From Candidatus Hydrogenedentes bacterium CG07_land_8_20_14_0_80_42_17 (GTDB taxonomy: Bacteria > UBA8481), in NCBI GenBank assembly GCA_002780065.1, contig PEWQ01000179.1, positions 7,802 to 25,834 of the forward strand: DNA of 18,033 nucleotides, in the 5' to 3' direction. This document shows, in pieces, positions 1-9,766 of this stretch. The notes under the pieces are model-generated. The model had not been told where the DNA came from, made no database searches, and saw only the letters and a program-made list of their open reading frames with translations. The stretch's first letter is position 1, and each line of letters starts with the position of its first letter. The translations under genes were made by a program, and so were the position numbers.

Positions 1-1971
1 CCTTCTTCTTCTAGTTGGATGTCTGAGTTTTTTAAGTGCTTTCGCTTCGATCTGCCTAATTCGCTCTCTTGTCACATTGAAGATCGCTCCGACTTCCTCT
101 AACGTTCTTGGATATCCGTCATCCAGACCAAATCTATATCTGAGCACTTTCTCTTCTCTTGGCGTGAGCGATTGTAGAACTACTTCGAGTTCGTCTCGAA
201 GCATTAAATAAGTCGTAGCTTCTACAGGCTGCTCAACATCTTTATCCTCGATAAAATCTCCAAGATGCGAGTCTTCATCTTCACCGATCGGAGTCTCGAG
301 TGATAAAGGTTCCATTGCAATCTTCATAACAGCTCGGACTTTTCCGATAGGCCAGCCGAGTCTCTCAGCAATTTCTTCGGGCGAAGGCTCTCTGCCGTAT
401 CTTTGAATTAATTGTCTTGATTCTCTGACTACTTTGTTAATCTGCTCGACCATGTGTACAGGTATTCTGATTGTTCTTGCTTGATCCGCAATTGCGCGAG
501 TAATGGCTTGCCGAATCCACCAAGTTGCATAGGTCGAGAACTTGTATCCTCTTCGCCATTCGAATTTCTCTACAGCTTTTATCAGTCCCATGTTTCCTTC
601 CTGAATTAAATCAAGAAAGGTGAGTCCGCGATTAGTATATCTTTTTGCAATGGAGACAACGAGCCGCAGATTTGCGTTTATCATCTCTTCTTTTGCGGCT
701 TCAACCTCCCTTTCACCTTCTTCTATCGCTTTTGCGTCAGAGATAAGATCATTACTTGGAGTTTTATACATTTTTTCTATTTCGCGAATTTTTATTTTTT
801 CTTTTCGGATATTGTCAGCTGCCTCAATTATTTCTTCTCGAGTTATGTTTTTTGGAAGTTTAGCGCGAGATGATTTTGCTTTTCTCAAAAGTTCTTTTTC
901 TTCCATGTTGAGCTGTCTTAAGCGAGAATTAATTGTGTCGATATGAGCTCTCAGAGACCATCCGCATTCTTTAATTCTTTCTGTGAGAAAATCGAGTTGA
1001 TTTGTAAGGAAACCTATCGAGTCTATCGCTTTCTTGATGCCAAGTTCCGCTATCTTAACCTTTTCTTTGAGCCCGTGTTCACTGCTATTTTTTTCCAGCT
1101 TCTTTTTCAGATGTTCCAATTCGTGTCCTGCTACCTTCAGCTTGTCGAATAACTTTATGTAGCGTTTTAATGCCCCTGCTCCTTCTTTTTCAAGTTCGGT
1201 AGGTGTTAAAATTATTACGTCTTTAATTCTCAACTCATTTTTGAAAATCCTTTTTCGAATTTCGTTCATTTCATAAAGAGCTACAGCCGATGTGGCAAGT
1301 GTTTCTTTAACTTTAATGTCGCCTGCTTCCATTCTTTGCGCAATTGAAACCTCTTTGTCGGCTGTCAGCAAATCGACTCTTCCGATCTCTTTGAGATATA
1401 ATCTTACAGGGTCGTCGGTCATATAGATCGGACGCTTCAGAGAAGTCTGAGCAATTTTCTTTTCAGCGGCAAATCGCTCTGCAATTTTTTTCTGTTTTAT
1501 CTCTTCAATGTCTTCTACAACTTCGATGCCGTGTTGAGCAAACAATGCCAAGATGTTGTCGATACGGTCGCCGGTAGTTACTTCTTCAGGCAACATGTCG
1601 TTGACTTGATCCCATGTCAAAAAACCTGTTTTTTCTCCAGCCCTGACTAGCTTAGATATCTCCGGAGTTTCTGACAATGCCTGAAGTTCTGCCTGCTGTT
1701 CCGCAGTCAGTTCGTGGGGAAGTTCTTCAATTGGTTCCGCAACATGCGGCACGCCGGCATCATCGACTACTTCATCGACGATTTCGTCTTCTAAAATATC
1801 GACGACAGGTTCTTCAACTTCCGCTACCGGAAATGCTTCCTCTTCTGTCGGAATGAGTTCTTCAGTTCCATTGAGCACTAATATCTCATTTGACTCAAGG
1901 CCCTTTTTCTTACGTATTTTACTTTCAACTTTTCCATGTTTTGCATTATGCTTCTTAATTTTCTTCTTCAT
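1..1971 (-). CDS. rpoD: RNA polymerase primary sigma factor RpoD (sigma-70), 3' end outside window
   Basis: Reading the minus strand from ATG 1971 gives 657 codons open to the window edge. The protein is a group 1 sigma factor that directs core RNA polymerase to housekeeping promoters. Seen: a lysine-rich N-terminus, a region 1.1-like segment at about 110-155 ([13 protein letters not shown]), region 1.2 at 184 ([14 protein letters not shown]), a charged, helical non-conserved insert of about 200 residues, region 2 from 430 ([12 protein letters not shown], then [12 protein letters not shown]), region 2.4 near 480-500 ([14 protein letters not shown]), region 3, and the region 4.2 helix-turn-helix ending [18 protein letters not shown]. 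By family comparison only a handful of C-terminal residues are missing. The start overlaps the dnaG stop as ATGA, which suggests translational coupling; there is no strong separate Shine-Dalgarno sequence. The large insert separates it from the short Firmicutes-type SigA. Confidence 0.97.
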   Translation of the reverse strand, partial: MKKKIKKHNAKHGKVESKIRKKKGLESNEILVLNGTEELIPTEEEAFPVAEVEEPVVDILEDEIVDEVVDDAGVPHVAEPIEELPHELTAEQQAELQALSETPEISKLVRAGEKTGFLTWDQVNDMLPEEVTTGDRIDNILALFAQHGIEVVEDIEEIKQKKIAERFAAEKKIAQTSLKRPIYMTDDPVRLYLKEIGRVDLLTADKEVSIAQRMEAGDIKVKETLATSAVALYEMNEIRKRIFKNELRIKDVIILTPTELEKEGAGALKRYIKLFDKLKVAGHELEHLKKKLEKNSSEHGLKEKVKIAELGIKKAIDSIGFLTNQLDFLTERIKECGWSLRAHIDTINSRLRQLNMEEKELLRKAKSSRAKLPKNITREEIIEAADNIRKEKIKIREIEKMYKTPSNDLISDAKAIEEGEREVEAAKEEMINANLRLVVSIAKRYTNRGLTFLDLIQEGNMGLIKAVEKFEWRRGYKFSTYATWWIRQAITRAIADQARTIRIPVHMVEQINKVVRESRQLIQRYGREPSPEEIAERLGWPIGKVRAVMKIAMEPLSLETPIGEDEDSHLGDFIEDKDVEQPVEATTYLMLRDELEVVLQSLTPREEKVLRYRFGLDDGYPRTLEEVGAIFNVTRERIRQIEAKALKKLRHPTRRRR

Positions 1972-3728
1972 ACCGGATGTTCACCAACCTTTTTTGAATT
2001 TACGACCAGACTTTTTTCTTTTAACAATCCGGTGAGCTGCTTTGTCAGCATCACCTTTTCATTTATTGTAAGCGATTCCTTTTGGAGATTCACAGTGCAG
2101 TCATTTATTTCAGCATCGATTTTTTGAAGTTTTACAATTTTAGTAAAATCTGAAAATAATTTTTTTGTATCGCCGGTAGGAAGTTCCGAATTGGAAATAT
2201 GAGCAAGCAGATCAATGCCTATTCCCTGAACCCGCCCACCTAGATCACCTATCATCGATTCTCCATTTCGGCCTGCCTCAATAATTGCTGAGAAAACATT
2301 TCTTCTGACCTCTTTAGAGAAGTCTTCGGGCCGCAGTTCCCTGGCGCCAACTTCTCTCAATTCGGGATCTTCCAGCATTAACTTGAGAAGAGAAAGTTCT
2401 GTATCCATTCCTCGAACTATTTTCTGTATTTCTGCTTTCTCAATAATCGGACGGCTATCGAGATTAGATGCGGTTATTAGAGCATCTTCTGAAACTCCGA
2501 ATCTTTCCGCAATTCGTTTAATCAACGAAGATCTTAAAATTGAATCAGTAATTGAGGACAGAGACGAAAGCAGATTTTTTGCGGCGACTGCGCGTTCCTG
2601 AGGATTTTTTGCTGATTCGAGCAATCGATTAATTCTATGCTCGATGAATTCCTCCGCTTTGTCCAGAGACGCAACGAATCGAGATTCGTCTCCTGATAAA
2701 AGAAGATCCGCCGGATCCTTTTCTTCAAATAATGCAACTCGAACATCAAGACCACGCATAAGAGCAATATCGATTCCGCGCTCGGCCGCCGCCTGCCCAG
2801 CTGAATCTGCGTCATACGCCAATATAACTTTTGATGCCAAACGCGATATCAATGCGACTTGATCAGAGGTTAGAGCTGTTCCAAGAGAAGCGACAACTTG
2901 CGAAAAACCGTATTTATGACATAGAATTACGTCTGTGTAGCCTTCAACCAGCACGGCGCATGACAGCCTTTTGATCTTTTCTTTTGCGAGATTCATTGCG
3001 TATAATGTTTTTCCTTTTGTGTAAACCGGGGTTTCGGGGGAATTTATATACTTCGGGCCCTTCTCTTCTAGATATTCTCTTCCGCCAAACGCAATGATGT
3101 TTCCATGAATGTCTTGAATTGGAAAAATAATTCTGTCTCTGAAGAGGTCATACCAACCGCCGCCTTCGCGCTCACGGAATAGTCCTGAAACTTTTAAATT
3201 TTCAGGTGCCATGCTTTTTCCTGCTTTGCGATAAAATACATCCCAACCGGTTGGAGCCAATCCGAGCCCGAATTTTTCGATCATTTCGGCATTGATGCCG
3301 CGCTTTCCAAGATATGCTCGAGCTTCATTTCCGTTCTTGGAAAGAAGATTGTCTGAGAAAAATTTTTGGGCTGATTCATTCAATGCCAGAATCGCTTCTC
3401 TCTTTCCTCCGTCTGATGATTTCCAACTTGGTAAAGAAACTCCGGCAAGTTTTGCAAGTTCGCGCAAAGCCTCGACAAAGGTCATTCCTTGAGTCTCTTC
3501 GAGGAATGAGAAGATATCTCCGCTCTTGCCGCATCCAAAACATTTGTAAAGACCGCGCTCTCTGTTGACGTTGAAGGATGGAGTCTTTTCTGAATGAAAC
3601 GGACAAAGCCCTTTGTAGCTCGAACCGGCTTTTTTTAAAGAAACTGTTTCGCTTATCAATTCTACTATGTCGATACGGTTTCGAATTTCATCAATAATCT
3701 GCCGGTTATCGAAATTTTGCTGGCTCAC
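1968..3728 (-). CDS. dnaG: DNA primase DnaG
   Basis: Synthesises RNA primers at the replication fork and works with the replicative helicase. Seen (586-aa numbering): a CHC2 zinc finger with C42, H45, C63 and C66; a primase catalytic core; a TOPRIM domain with glutamate in VEGYTDVI (E262) and metal-binding DAD at 306-308; and a C-terminal helical region of the helicase-binding type. Length is normal for the family. I chose GTG 3728: it overlaps the upstream stop as GTGA and has GAGGT about 9 bases upstream. The N-terminus [16 protein letters not shown] then fits the family. The longest frame would begin at GTG 3746 but has no ribosome binding site there. The stop overlaps rpoD as ATGA. The ftsA-like/dnaG/rpoD order is a variant of the macromolecular synthesis operon. 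Confidence 0.96.
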   Translation of the reverse strand: MSQQNFDNRQIIDEIRNRIDIVELISETVSLKKAGSSYKGLCPFHSEKTPSFNVNRERGLYKCFGCGKSGDIFSFLEETQGMTFVEALRELAKLAGVSLPSWKSSDGGKREAILALNESAQKFFSDNLLSKNGNEARAYLGKRGINAEMIEKFGLGLAPTGWDVFYRKAGKSMAPENLKVSGLFREREGGGWYDLFRDRIIFPIQDIHGNIIAFGGREYLEEKGPKYINSPETPVYTKGKTLYAMNLAKEKIKRLSCAVLVEGYTDVILCHKYGFSQVVASLGTALTSDQVALISRLASKVILAYDADSAGQAAAERGIDIALMRGLDVRVALFEEKDPADLLLSGDESRFVASLDKAEEFIEHRINRLLESAKNPQERAVAAKNLLSSLSSITDSILRSSLIKRIAERFGVSEDALITASNLDSRPIIEKAEIQKIVRGMDTELSLLKLMLEDPELREVGARELRPEDFSKEVRRNVFSAIIEAGRNGESMIGDLGGRVQGIGIDLLAHISNSELPTGDTKKLFSDFTKIVKLQKIDAEINDCTVNLQKESLTINEKVMLTKQLTGLLKEKSLVVNSKKVGEHPV

Positions 3729-5602
3729 GCTAAATTGACCTCGCACTCGGCATTAATTTCTGAAGATAAGTTGCCTTCGTTATCGTTTATCTTGATCTTC
3801 TTTGGAAGCTCCTTTATTTCATCGAGCGCTTCGTAGACGCGCCATGAATCTCTTTCAGTGATGATTTGCGATCCCCATGAAATTCTATTCACTTTTTTTT
3901 CTCTTTTGCCGTTTACTACGGCACTTATTGTCTTTTCGGTCACCTCTTTTTCGACACCGTTGAGATGAACCTTTATTGACCTCTTCTGAGGAAGACCTAT
4001 GATCTCTTCAAGCTTTAAAGGCGGAAGTTCCTCTGTATAATATTTTCCTTTTTCTTTTTCTATTATTTTGAACCTCTCGCCGACTTGAATTTCTTTTCCG
4101 TCGACAATGTAGGTTCCAACAGTATTGATTTTGGATTTCAAAAAGTTAATTATTTTATCAGGAGAGTATGAATCTAAGTTGTCGGTTGTAAGTGAATATT
4201 CTTTTCCGTCTAACATTACTGAAAGTTCTTCTTCTGATTTTGCGTCTCGGCCTTTTTCACCTTTTTCTATTTTGATATCTGCGCCTTGAAAAATCGAATC
4301 ATCGAGCGATACGGGTTTATTGTTCATTTTGATCTCGGGTTCGCCGCCCGGTCCGCCGGCTATTATTTTTCCGTCAACAATTATTGCTCTGCCTGGCTCT
4401 CCAAATTCATCTAGCGGGTCGCGGCTGTCGGAAAGCAAAGTCTCAGCAACGGTTATGTTTTTTCCTGGCATTTCGACCGAAAAATGAGCGACTCCATCAA
4501 GACTGTAATAAATGGGAACGAAAGAATCGAACCGCGAAAGAAGAATTCCTATAGCGGTCAGATATACAGGGCCTTTCAGTTGACCTGAAGTATCTTCGAT
4601 TTCCGTTATGCTTTCTGCTACTCTAATACGTACGCGTTCTTTAGATAGATCGCATGAATACGCGAGCCTTTCGGGAAGGTCGCGCCATAATGATCCGCCG
4701 CCGACAAGAACGATTCCGTCAAGTTTGTTTTTTTCTATGAGATTAGTCAGCTTATCGCTGATTGCTGATACTAATTTTTTCAATCCGTCTTCTGCCGCAC
4801 TATTCACTTCGAGAAGAGAAAATTTCTTTTTTTCGCCCCAAATGTCAACGATCTCTTCTTCGTAATTTCTTTTAATCTTTTCCGCTGAAAGATAATCTAG
4901 CCCAAGATTTTTTGATATCGATTCCGTTATTGTGTCTCCGGCTAAAGGTATGCTCGCGACTCCGTGAAGCCCTGAAGAAGAAACAACAGCTATGTCTGAT
5001 GTGCCTGCTCCGATATCTATTAGAGCAAAAGGAGAAGGCGGCAGATTCTTTCCAAATATCGCTCTCTCTACAGCAAGGGGCTCGACTGCAATTGAGATAG
5101 GTTTGAAACCGGCCTTTTCTATTACCCCTAATTTTGTTTTAATGTTTTCGATCGGCAAAAAAGTCATTATTGATTGATACTCGGCCTTCTTCCCAAAAAG
5201 CCCTGCAACCGAGCCTACTTGTTTGCCGTCAACTTTGAATGCAGTTCTTTGAACTCCAAGCAGAATTTTTTTTGATCTCTTTCCTGATTGAATTTTTTTT
5301 ATCAGATTTTTTTCTGCATTTTCTATATCAGATTCGCTCCACGGACCATTACCTGAAAGGCTCACAGATATTTTTCTTGTGGTAAGCTGGCCTCCGGCAA
5401 TAGCTACGGCAACTTCAGTGCCTTCCGGCAATGCCATATCTTTTCGGACCGCTGAGATGCTTTCGAGTGCCTTTGTCAGATCGTAGACATTGCCTTCCTT
5501 CATGCAAGGAAACGCGTGCTCACGGTATAATACTCTCGTTACTTTATTACCTTCATGCTCGATGCAAATTATTGATCTCGTTCCAACATCCAGAACTATC
5601 AT
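3725..5602 (-). CDS. FtsA/PilM-like actin-fold ATPase with long beta-rich C-terminal extension
   Basis: 625 residues, an actin/Hsp70-fold ATPase. Seen: phosphate-1 motif at 2-10 (IVLDVGTRS), phosphate-2 at 193-207 (ALIDIGAGTSDIAVV), and adenosine motif at 297-310 (IVLVGGGSLWRDLP). The first about 360 residues resemble FtsA/PilM proteins, which link cytoskeletal polymers or pilus machinery to the membrane. The remaining about 260 residues are not part of classical FtsA (about 420 aa). They look like repeated beta-strand modules with VDGK/LDGKEY and VHLNGVEKEV segments, possibly beta-grasp. From memory, long 'FtsA domain-containing' proteins with such tails occur in Firmicutes and relatives. 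No C-terminal amphipathic membrane helix of the classical FtsA type is evident. The start overlaps the smr stop (ATGA) and the stop overlaps dnaG (GTGA), so it is co-translated with primase and sigma factor. A role in division or in pilus assembly cannot be decided from sequence. Confidence 0.85.
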   Translation of the reverse strand: MIVLDVGTRSIICIEHEGNKVTRVLYREHAFPCMKEGNVYDLTKALESISAVRKDMALPEGTEVAVAIAGGQLTTRKISVSLSGNGPWSESDIENAEKNLIKKIQSGKRSKKILLGVQRTAFKVDGKQVGSVAGLFGKKAEYQSIMTFLPIENIKTKLGVIEKAGFKPISIAVEPLAVERAIFGKNLPPSPFALIDIGAGTSDIAVVSSSGLHGVASIPLAGDTITESISKNLGLDYLSAEKIKRNYEEEIVDIWGEKKKFSLLEVNSAAEDGLKKLVSAISDKLTNLIEKNKLDGIVLVGGGSLWRDLPERLAYSCDLSKERVRIRVAESITEIEDTSGQLKGPVYLTAIGILLSRFDSFVPIYYSLDGVAHFSVEMPGKNITVAETLLSDSRDPLDEFGEPGRAIIVDGKIIAGGPGGEPEIKMNNKPVSLDDSIFQGADIKIEKGEKGRDAKSEEELSVMLDGKEYSLTTDNLDSYSPDKIINFLKSKINTVGTYIVDGKEIQVGERFKIIEKEKGKYYTEELPPLKLEEIIGLPQKRSIKVHLNGVEKEVTEKTISAVVNGKREKKVNRISWGSQIITERDSWRVYEALDEIKELPKKIKINDNEGNLSSEINAECEVNLA

Positions 5603-5892
5603 TTTAATATCACCACTGTGGCTCCATAAGAACCTTCTCTTGTACCGGCAAATTCATAACTCGAAACTGCAGGATTAGATTCAAGATAACGCCAGACTTC
5701 TCTCTGAACTCTTCCTGAACCTTTTCCGTGTATGACAACTAATCTTTCGAGATCATTGATTATCGCTCTGTCGATGAATTTAGATAATAACTCTTCGACC
5801 TCATGTACTCTTTTCTCATGGAGATCCAATCGCGTTTCAGTCTTCACATCTTGCATTTCGAGCGTATAAGTTTCTCTTTTAATTTTTACCAT
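5599..5892 (-). CDS. Stand-alone Smr-domain protein
   Basis: A 97-residue protein that is essentially a single Smr domain, the fold found at the C-terminus of MutS2 and in small MutS-related proteins. Smr domains are nucleases or nucleic-acid-binding modules acting on branched DNA or on collided ribosomes/mRNA. Seen: the LDLHEKRVHEVEELL motif (usual LDLHG.R), the VVIHGKGSGRVQREV motif (usual IIHGKGTG) and a C-terminal EGSYGATVVIL end (usual GG.GAT.V). Both conserved histidines are present. No MutS ATPase domain is attached. AGGA lies about 10 bases upstream of the ATG. The gene sits 35 bp after the HIT gene and overlaps the FtsA-like gene by ATGA. The G-to-E change in LDLHE is a small departure from the consensus. 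Confidence 0.88.
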   Translation of the reverse strand: MVKIKRETYTLEMQDVKTETRLDLHEKRVHEVEELLSKFIDRAIINDLERLVVIHGKGSGRVQREVWRYLESNPAVSSYEFAGTREGSYGATVVILK

Positions 5893-5927
5893 TTCTTTTC
5901 ATTCCTATTTTATCAGGATATTTTGAA

Positions 5928-6269
5928 TCAACCCGGAGGCCAGAGAAGTTTTCTGCCGCCGAGAATATGAAAATGAATATGTTCGATCTCCTGTCCGGCG
6001 TCTTGCCCCTGATTCATAACAACTCTGAATCCTGTAGAGTTTATGCCGGCGACTTCGGATACTTTTGCTATGGCTTCGAATAAATCTTTGCCTAAAATCG
6101 ATATTCCTTTAAGGTCAGCGACATGCTCCTTCGGAATCGCAAGGAGATGAACAGGCGCTTTTGAACTGATGTCTTTGAAGACCAGAATCTTTTCTGTTTC
6201 TAAAACTTTTTCTGCTGGAATTGAACCTTTGACTATTTTGCAAAATATGCAGTTTTCAATTTCAGGCAT
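5928..6269 (-). CDS. HIT family protein (HinT-like nucleotide hydrolase)
   Basis: A 113-residue histidine-triad protein. HinT-type members hydrolyse purine nucleoside phosphoramidates in the cytoplasm. Seen: N-terminal CIFCKIVKGSIPAEKV, a KDISSKAPVHLLAIPKEH strand-helix segment, and the catalytic triad motif in EHIHFHILGG (HxHxH) near the C-terminus, followed by W-PPG. Length is typical. The N-terminal C-x-x-C is intact, while the second metal-binding pair found in some members was not checked. The ATG is preceded by AAGGA at about 9 bases. It is the first gene of the leftward group HIT-smr-ftsA-like-dnaG-rpoD, with a promoter candidate about 100 bp upstream. Confidence 0.94.
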   Translation of the reverse strand: MPEIENCIFCKIVKGSIPAEKVLETEKILVFKDISSKAPVHLLAIPKEHVADLKGISILGKDLFEAIAKVSEVAGINSTGFRVVMNQGQDAGQEIEHIHFHILGGRKLLWPPG

Positions 6270-6341
6270 TTAAAAATTTCCTTTTCAATTCTTAAAAATT
6301 CCGCTTTCGAACTTTGCAACTGAAATGTCCGAAGTGGGCAT

Positions 6342-6392
6342 AATTAATGATTAATTTTGATTAACCCTATAATTTTATTGCATATAACCCTA
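6342..6392. promoter_or_regulatory. Direct repeats and dyad around the -10 element (possible operator)
   Basis: TAACCCTA occurs at 6362-6369 and again at 6385-6392, 23 bp apart, on both sides of the proposed -10 element. Just downstream is a perfect dyad, AATTAA-TGA-TTAATT, at 6342-6356. Either could bind a regulator of the operon, but the region is AT-rich, so the dyad may be chance. No regulator is identifiable. Confidence 0.25.
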
Positions 6393-6401
6393 CTTTTTCA
6401 A
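6372..6401 (-). promoter_or_regulatory. Candidate sigma-70 promoter for the HIT-smr-ftsA-like-dnaG-rpoD group
   Basis: On the minus strand TTGAAA (6401-6396) and TAAAAT (6377-6372) are separated by 18 bases, matching the -35 and -10 hexamers at 5 of 6 each. Predicted start is near 6365, giving a leader of about 95 bases to the HIT ATG. It lies in the only sizeable gap (178 bp) between rsmE and the HIT gene. Prediction from sequence only. Confidence 0.5.
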
Positions 6402-6447
6402 GTGGTTGAGCAAAAAAAGTTCTTATTTTAACTAATTGAGGATAATT

Positions 6448-7203
6448 TTATTGAATTGAAAGGTATAATTTCGAGCAAAAACAGGCTATTATTGCCGCCG
6501 TTTCGGTTCTGAATGTCGAAGCTCCAATTGAAATTCCATTACTTCTGCCGGATAAAAAGTTAATCTCCGTATCAGACCATCCGCCTTCGGGGCCGATGAG
6601 AATCAGAAGCTCTTTGCAATTCGGCTCGGTCTGTGTATCTCCTAAAATCTTTTTGAAATCACATCCTTCGGGATCGAGATGCCATATATTCGAATAAATT
6701 TCATTTTCTTCAAAGATAGACGGAAGATTATTTTTTACTTTGGAAATTTCGGCAGGCCGGCACGCGCCTGATTGAAGCGCCGCCGAGATTGCAATGCGTT
6801 GCCATCTTTCATGGCGGTTTTGCGAGACTGATTTAATTTTAGAGCGGTCTGCAATAAACGGTATTATTTTTTTTATTCCGAATTCGCAGATCTTTTCTAT
6901 TGCCATATCCATGCGCTCATTTTTTATTAAAGCCAGACCTAAAGATATTGGAAGAATGGCAGAATGTTTAGCGATCAGATTTGCAGGTTCGAGCAGAACA
7001 TGATCAGAAGAAAACTCTACGATTCGGCATGCAAACTCATTTCCGTCTCTGTCTGTCACGCTGATGTAATCACCTGCAACGAGCCGCAGCACGTTTTTAA
7101 TTTTATGGTAACTATCTGTTCGAAATTCGAAATTATCTTTTTCAATATTTCCGTCAAAGTAAAACCTTCGCGCCGAAGGTAATTTATCTTTAATTTTGCT
7201 CAT
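6448..7203 (-). CDS. rsmE: 16S rRNA (uracil-1498-N3)-methyltransferase RsmE
   Basis: 251 residues, SPOUT-class methyltransferase that methylates U1498 of 16S rRNA with S-adenosylmethionine. Seen: an N-terminal PUA-like barrel (RRFYFDGNI, then HKIKNVLRLVAGD), the ERMDMAIEKICEFGIKKIIPF helix, RWQRIAISAALQSGA, and the trefoil-knot motifs LIGPEGGWSDTEI at 202-214 and FRTETAAIIA at 231-240. Length is normal. The last motif reads IGASTFRTETAA, where many homologues have LG.RILR.ETA. The ATG lies 14 bases inside the prmA 3' end, so the two are probably co-translated. The prmA-rsmE pairing is common in bacteria, often after dnaJ. Confidence 0.95.
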   Translation of the reverse strand: MSKIKDKLPSARRFYFDGNIEKDNFEFRTDSYHKIKNVLRLVAGDYISVTDRDGNEFACRIVEFSSDHVLLEPANLIAKHSAILPISLGLALIKNERMDMAIEKICEFGIKKIIPFIADRSKIKSVSQNRHERWQRIAISAALQSGACRPAEISKVKNNLPSIFEENEIYSNIWHLDPEGCDFKKILGDTQTEPNCKELLILIGPEGGWSDTEINFLSGRSNGISIGASTFRTETAAIIACFCSKLYLSIQ

Positions 7204-7957
7204 TGGATATCTCTAGAGTCAGCCACGGAGTTTCATTGATATAGGCTTTTACGTTGTTCATTGGAAAAGGTTCATCATCGAGGATGCCGGAGATTATTAA
7301 AATCCCTTGAGTAGTGAGACGCTTTTTTAGTTCGGGAAGAATTGGGATAATGACAGAAGATTGGATATTTGCCGCAATCAAATCAAACTTTTGATTGGCA
7401 GACGGGAGTTGATTCGAAGATAAAAAATCTATTTCGACATTATTTATTTTTGCGTTCAATCGCGCATTATTTATTGCATCAGGATCCTGCTCGATTGCGA
7501 AGACTTTTTGAGTTCCAAGCTTTTTTGCCGCAATCGCCAGAATTCCGCTGCCGGAACCAAAATCAAGGAAAGAAGATTCACGAGAAATATTTTTCTGAAT
7601 CAACGCCAAACAGCCTCGAGTAGTGGGATGCTCACCCGTTCCGAAACCCATTCCGGGATCGATCACGATTGTAATTGAATTTTCGGAAACGCTTTCTTTT
7701 GCCAGCCACGGAGGCAAAACTGTTATAGTTCCAATACTAGTCGGCTTGATCTTTTTTTTCCATTCTTTACTCCAGTCGCATTCTTCAATTATTTCTGAAG
7801 ATGAGCCGGCAATGCCTGTAAGCCGCGAGACATCCTGAGTCATTGAAAAGAATACTTCGATTCGATCGTCTAATTCATATATTCCTAAAAACTGCTCATC
7901 ATATATTTTCTGAAGGTTTGAATCAGAAAGCGGCATAGATAATTTTTTGTATTTCAT
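7190..7957 (-). CDS. prmA: Ribosomal protein L11 methyltransferase PrmA
   Basis: 255 residues. Trimethylates ribosomal protein L11 using S-adenosylmethionine. Seen: the linker motif DWSKEWKKKIKP at 61-72, the family signature DPGMGFGTGEHPTTRGC at 100-116, SAM motif I FLDFGSGSGILAIAA at 130-144, IEQDPDAINNAR as motif II, and ANIQSS as motif IV. It is shorter than typical PrmA (about 290-310), mostly through a reduced N-terminal substrate-binding domain. The frame could begin one codon earlier at TTG 7960, but ATG 7957 is adjacent and more likely. No strong ribosome binding site is seen. It starts 12 bases after dnaJ and overlaps rsmE. Confidence 0.93.
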   Translation of the reverse strand: MKYKKLSMPLSDSNLQKIYDEQFLGIYELDDRIEVFFSMTQDVSRLTGIAGSSSEIIEECDWSKEWKKKIKPTSIGTITVLPPWLAKESVSENSITIVIDPGMGFGTGEHPTTRGCLALIQKNISRESSFLDFGSGSGILAIAAKKLGTQKVFAIEQDPDAINNARLNAKINNVEIDFLSSNQLPSANQKFDLIAANIQSSVIIPILPELKKRLTTQGILIISGILDDEPFPMNNVKAYINETPWLTLEISNEQN

Positions 7958-7969
7958 CAAGTTATTCTA

Positions 7970-9142
7970 TTAAGAGCCGAATAAATCCGACACTTTTTGA
8001 AAGAACCCTTTAACTTTAACGTTACTCTCGCTCTTTAGAGCTTGAAGTTCTACGAGCAACTCTTTTTCTCTTTTAGAAATCCTTGAAGGTATTTCTATTT
8101 CGACCCGGACAAGCAAATCTCCAATTCTTTTTGGATTGTGAAGATCGGGAAGCCCGTATCCTTTGACTCGAAATATTGTGTTAGTATCCGTGCCGGCAGG
8201 AATTTTTATCTTGGACTTAAGTGTTTTTCCGCCAGCGCCTTTTTTTAGTGTAGGCACTTCTATTTCACTTCCAAGCACTAACTGCGAATAAGTTACCGGT
8301 ACTTTGCAGATGAGATTCAAACCCTCTCGTTCAAAGATTGAATGAGGTCTAACTCTAATTACAACGTGCAGATCACCTGGCGTGCCGTTACGCGGGCCAA
8401 CATCGCCTTCGCCTCGAAGCCGTAAAATACTTTCGTCTTCAATTCCTGCAGGAATTTTTACATCAAGATTTCGTTTAACCTCTTCGCGGCCTTCGCCTTT
8501 GCAATCAGGGCACGGTTCTTTTAAAACCTGTCCTCTGCCTTGACATTTCGAACATGTTTCGACCGTTGAAAAATGTCCGAAAAATGTTTGCTGAGTTTGC
8601 CTTACCTGGCCGTGTCCGTCGCATGTAGAACATTTGACGGAAGAAGTTCCGGGTTTAGCTCCGGAGCCTGAGCATGTACCGCAGGTTTCTAATCGCGTTA
8701 TCTTAAGATTTACTTCTGCTCCGCGCGCCGCCGCATCGAAATCGAGCGTGACGCTGGTCCTTAAGTCATCGCCTCTGATGCTTTCCGATCTTCTAAAGCC
8801 GCCACCCATTCCACCTAAAAAGTCGTCGAATACTGAGCCTCCGAATCCGCCGCCGCCGAAAATGCTTTTGAACAGATCAAACGGGTCAACCTGAGTGTAA
8901 GCTCCGCCAGCCGAACGCTGTTCAAAAGCGGAATGCCCGAATCTGTCATATTGAGCGCGCTTTTCCGGATCCGAGAGAATTGCGTATGCTGTTGAAATTT
9001 CTTTAAATTTTTCTTCCGCCTCTTTGTTGCCGGGATTTTTGTCCGGATGATAACGCATGGCTAACCGTCGATATTCTTTTTTTATCTCGTCAATACTTGC
9101 GTCTTTGTTGACTCCTAGTATTTCATAATAATCGCGAGGCAT
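7970..9142 (-). CDS. dnaJ: Chaperone protein DnaJ (type I Hsp40)
   Basis: 390 residues. Co-chaperone that delivers unfolded proteins to DnaK and stimulates its ATPase. Seen: a J domain with the HPD tripeptide ([10 protein letters not shown], about 31-40), a glycine/phenylalanine-rich linker with FGGGGFGG, four zinc-finger repeats of CxxCxGxG type ([32 protein letters not shown]), then two beta-barrel substrate-binding domains and a C-terminal dimerisation segment. All four zinc repeats are complete. AGGAAAT precedes the ATG, and only 2 bases separate it from the grpE stop. dnaK, which normally lies between grpE and dnaJ, is absent here. Confidence 0.97.
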   Translation of the reverse strand: MPRDYYEILGVNKDASIDEIKKEYRRLAMRYHPDKNPGNKEAEEKFKEISTAYAILSDPEKRAQYDRFGHSAFEQRSAGGAYTQVDPFDLFKSIFGGGGFGGSVFDDFLGGMGGGFRRSESIRGDDLRTSVTLDFDAAARGAEVNLKITRLETCGTCSGSGAKPGTSSVKCSTCDGHGQVRQTQQTFFGHFSTVETCSKCQGRGQVLKEPCPDCKGEGREEVKRNLDVKIPAGIEDESILRLRGEGDVGPRNGTPGDLHVVIRVRPHSIFEREGLNLICKVPVTYSQLVLGSEIEVPTLKKGAGGKTLKSKIKIPAGTDTNTIFRVKGYGLPDLHNPKRIGDLLVRVEIEIPSRISKREKELLVELQALKSESNVKVKGFFQKVSDLFGS

Positions 9143-9144
9143 TT

Positions 9145-9702
9145 TTATTTCCTTTCTTGAATGGGCGCACTTTCATTGTTGGCCGGTGCAGAAGCTATAA
9201 TCACTTGAGCAGGCCTCAGCAATCTGCCCTTTAGTTTGTATCCTTTTCTAATGGAGCGAATTATGGTGTCGGATTTAAATTCATTTGACGGCTCTTTTGC
9301 CAGAGCTTCATGTTCATTGTGGTCAAACTTTTCACCTGCATTTGGAGTTATCTCACTCAGACCGTTTAATTTGAGTATCTCGCTCAATTGTTTTGCAATT
9401 ATGTCTATGCCTTTCGACCAATTGGGGTCGCTTCGGTCATGAGAGCTGTCAAGCGCAATATCGAAATGATCGAGAACTGTAAGAACCTCGCAAATGATTC
9501 TGCTCGATGCGTAATCTCTGATTTCATCCGCCTCTTTAGCTTTTCTCTTTCTGAAATTTTCAAATTCCGCTTGGAGTCGAATATGTTTGTCCTTGAGGTC
9601 ATCGAGTTCTTTAATAATGTTTTCATTTTCAGATTCCAATTCTTCAATCTTCTTCTCGAATGAATTTTTATCTTCATCTATTATTGGCGCAGATTCCAAC
9701 AT
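9145..9702 (-). CDS. grpE: Nucleotide exchange factor GrpE
   Basis: 185 residues. Releases ADP from DnaK. Seen: an acidic N-terminus, a long coiled coil at about 10-60 ([19 protein letters not shown]), the [21 protein letters not shown] signature, then [12 protein letters not shown], a small beta domain with FDHNEHEAL, and [20 protein letters not shown] 9702 is chosen because AAGGAG lies 8 bases upstream. The frame extends to GTG 9711, which would overlap that Shine-Dalgarno sequence. No CIRCE operator (TTAGCACTC-N9-GAGTGCTAA) and no hrcA gene are found upstream, so HrcA control is not supported here. Confidence 0.95.
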   Translation of the reverse strand: MLESAPIIDEDKNSFEKKIEELESENENIIKELDDLKDKHIRLQAEFENFRKRKAKEADEIRDYASSRIICEVLTVLDHFDIALDSSHDRSDPNWSKGIDIIAKQLSEILKLNGLSEITPNAGEKFDHNEHEALAKEPSNEFKSDTIIRSIRKGYKLKGRLLRPAQVIIASAPANNESAPIQERK

Positions 9703-9766
9703 ATACATCACTCCTTAAATTTTTTCGACGAACTATTATATCTATAGCTGTAAAATTGTGAATATG

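Noticed and set aside
6391-6420. Terminator hairpin after rsmE (ACTTTTT with AAAAAGT)
   Set aside because: The arms are all A-T, the loop is mismatched and the element overlaps the promoter -35; not convincing as an intrinsic terminator.
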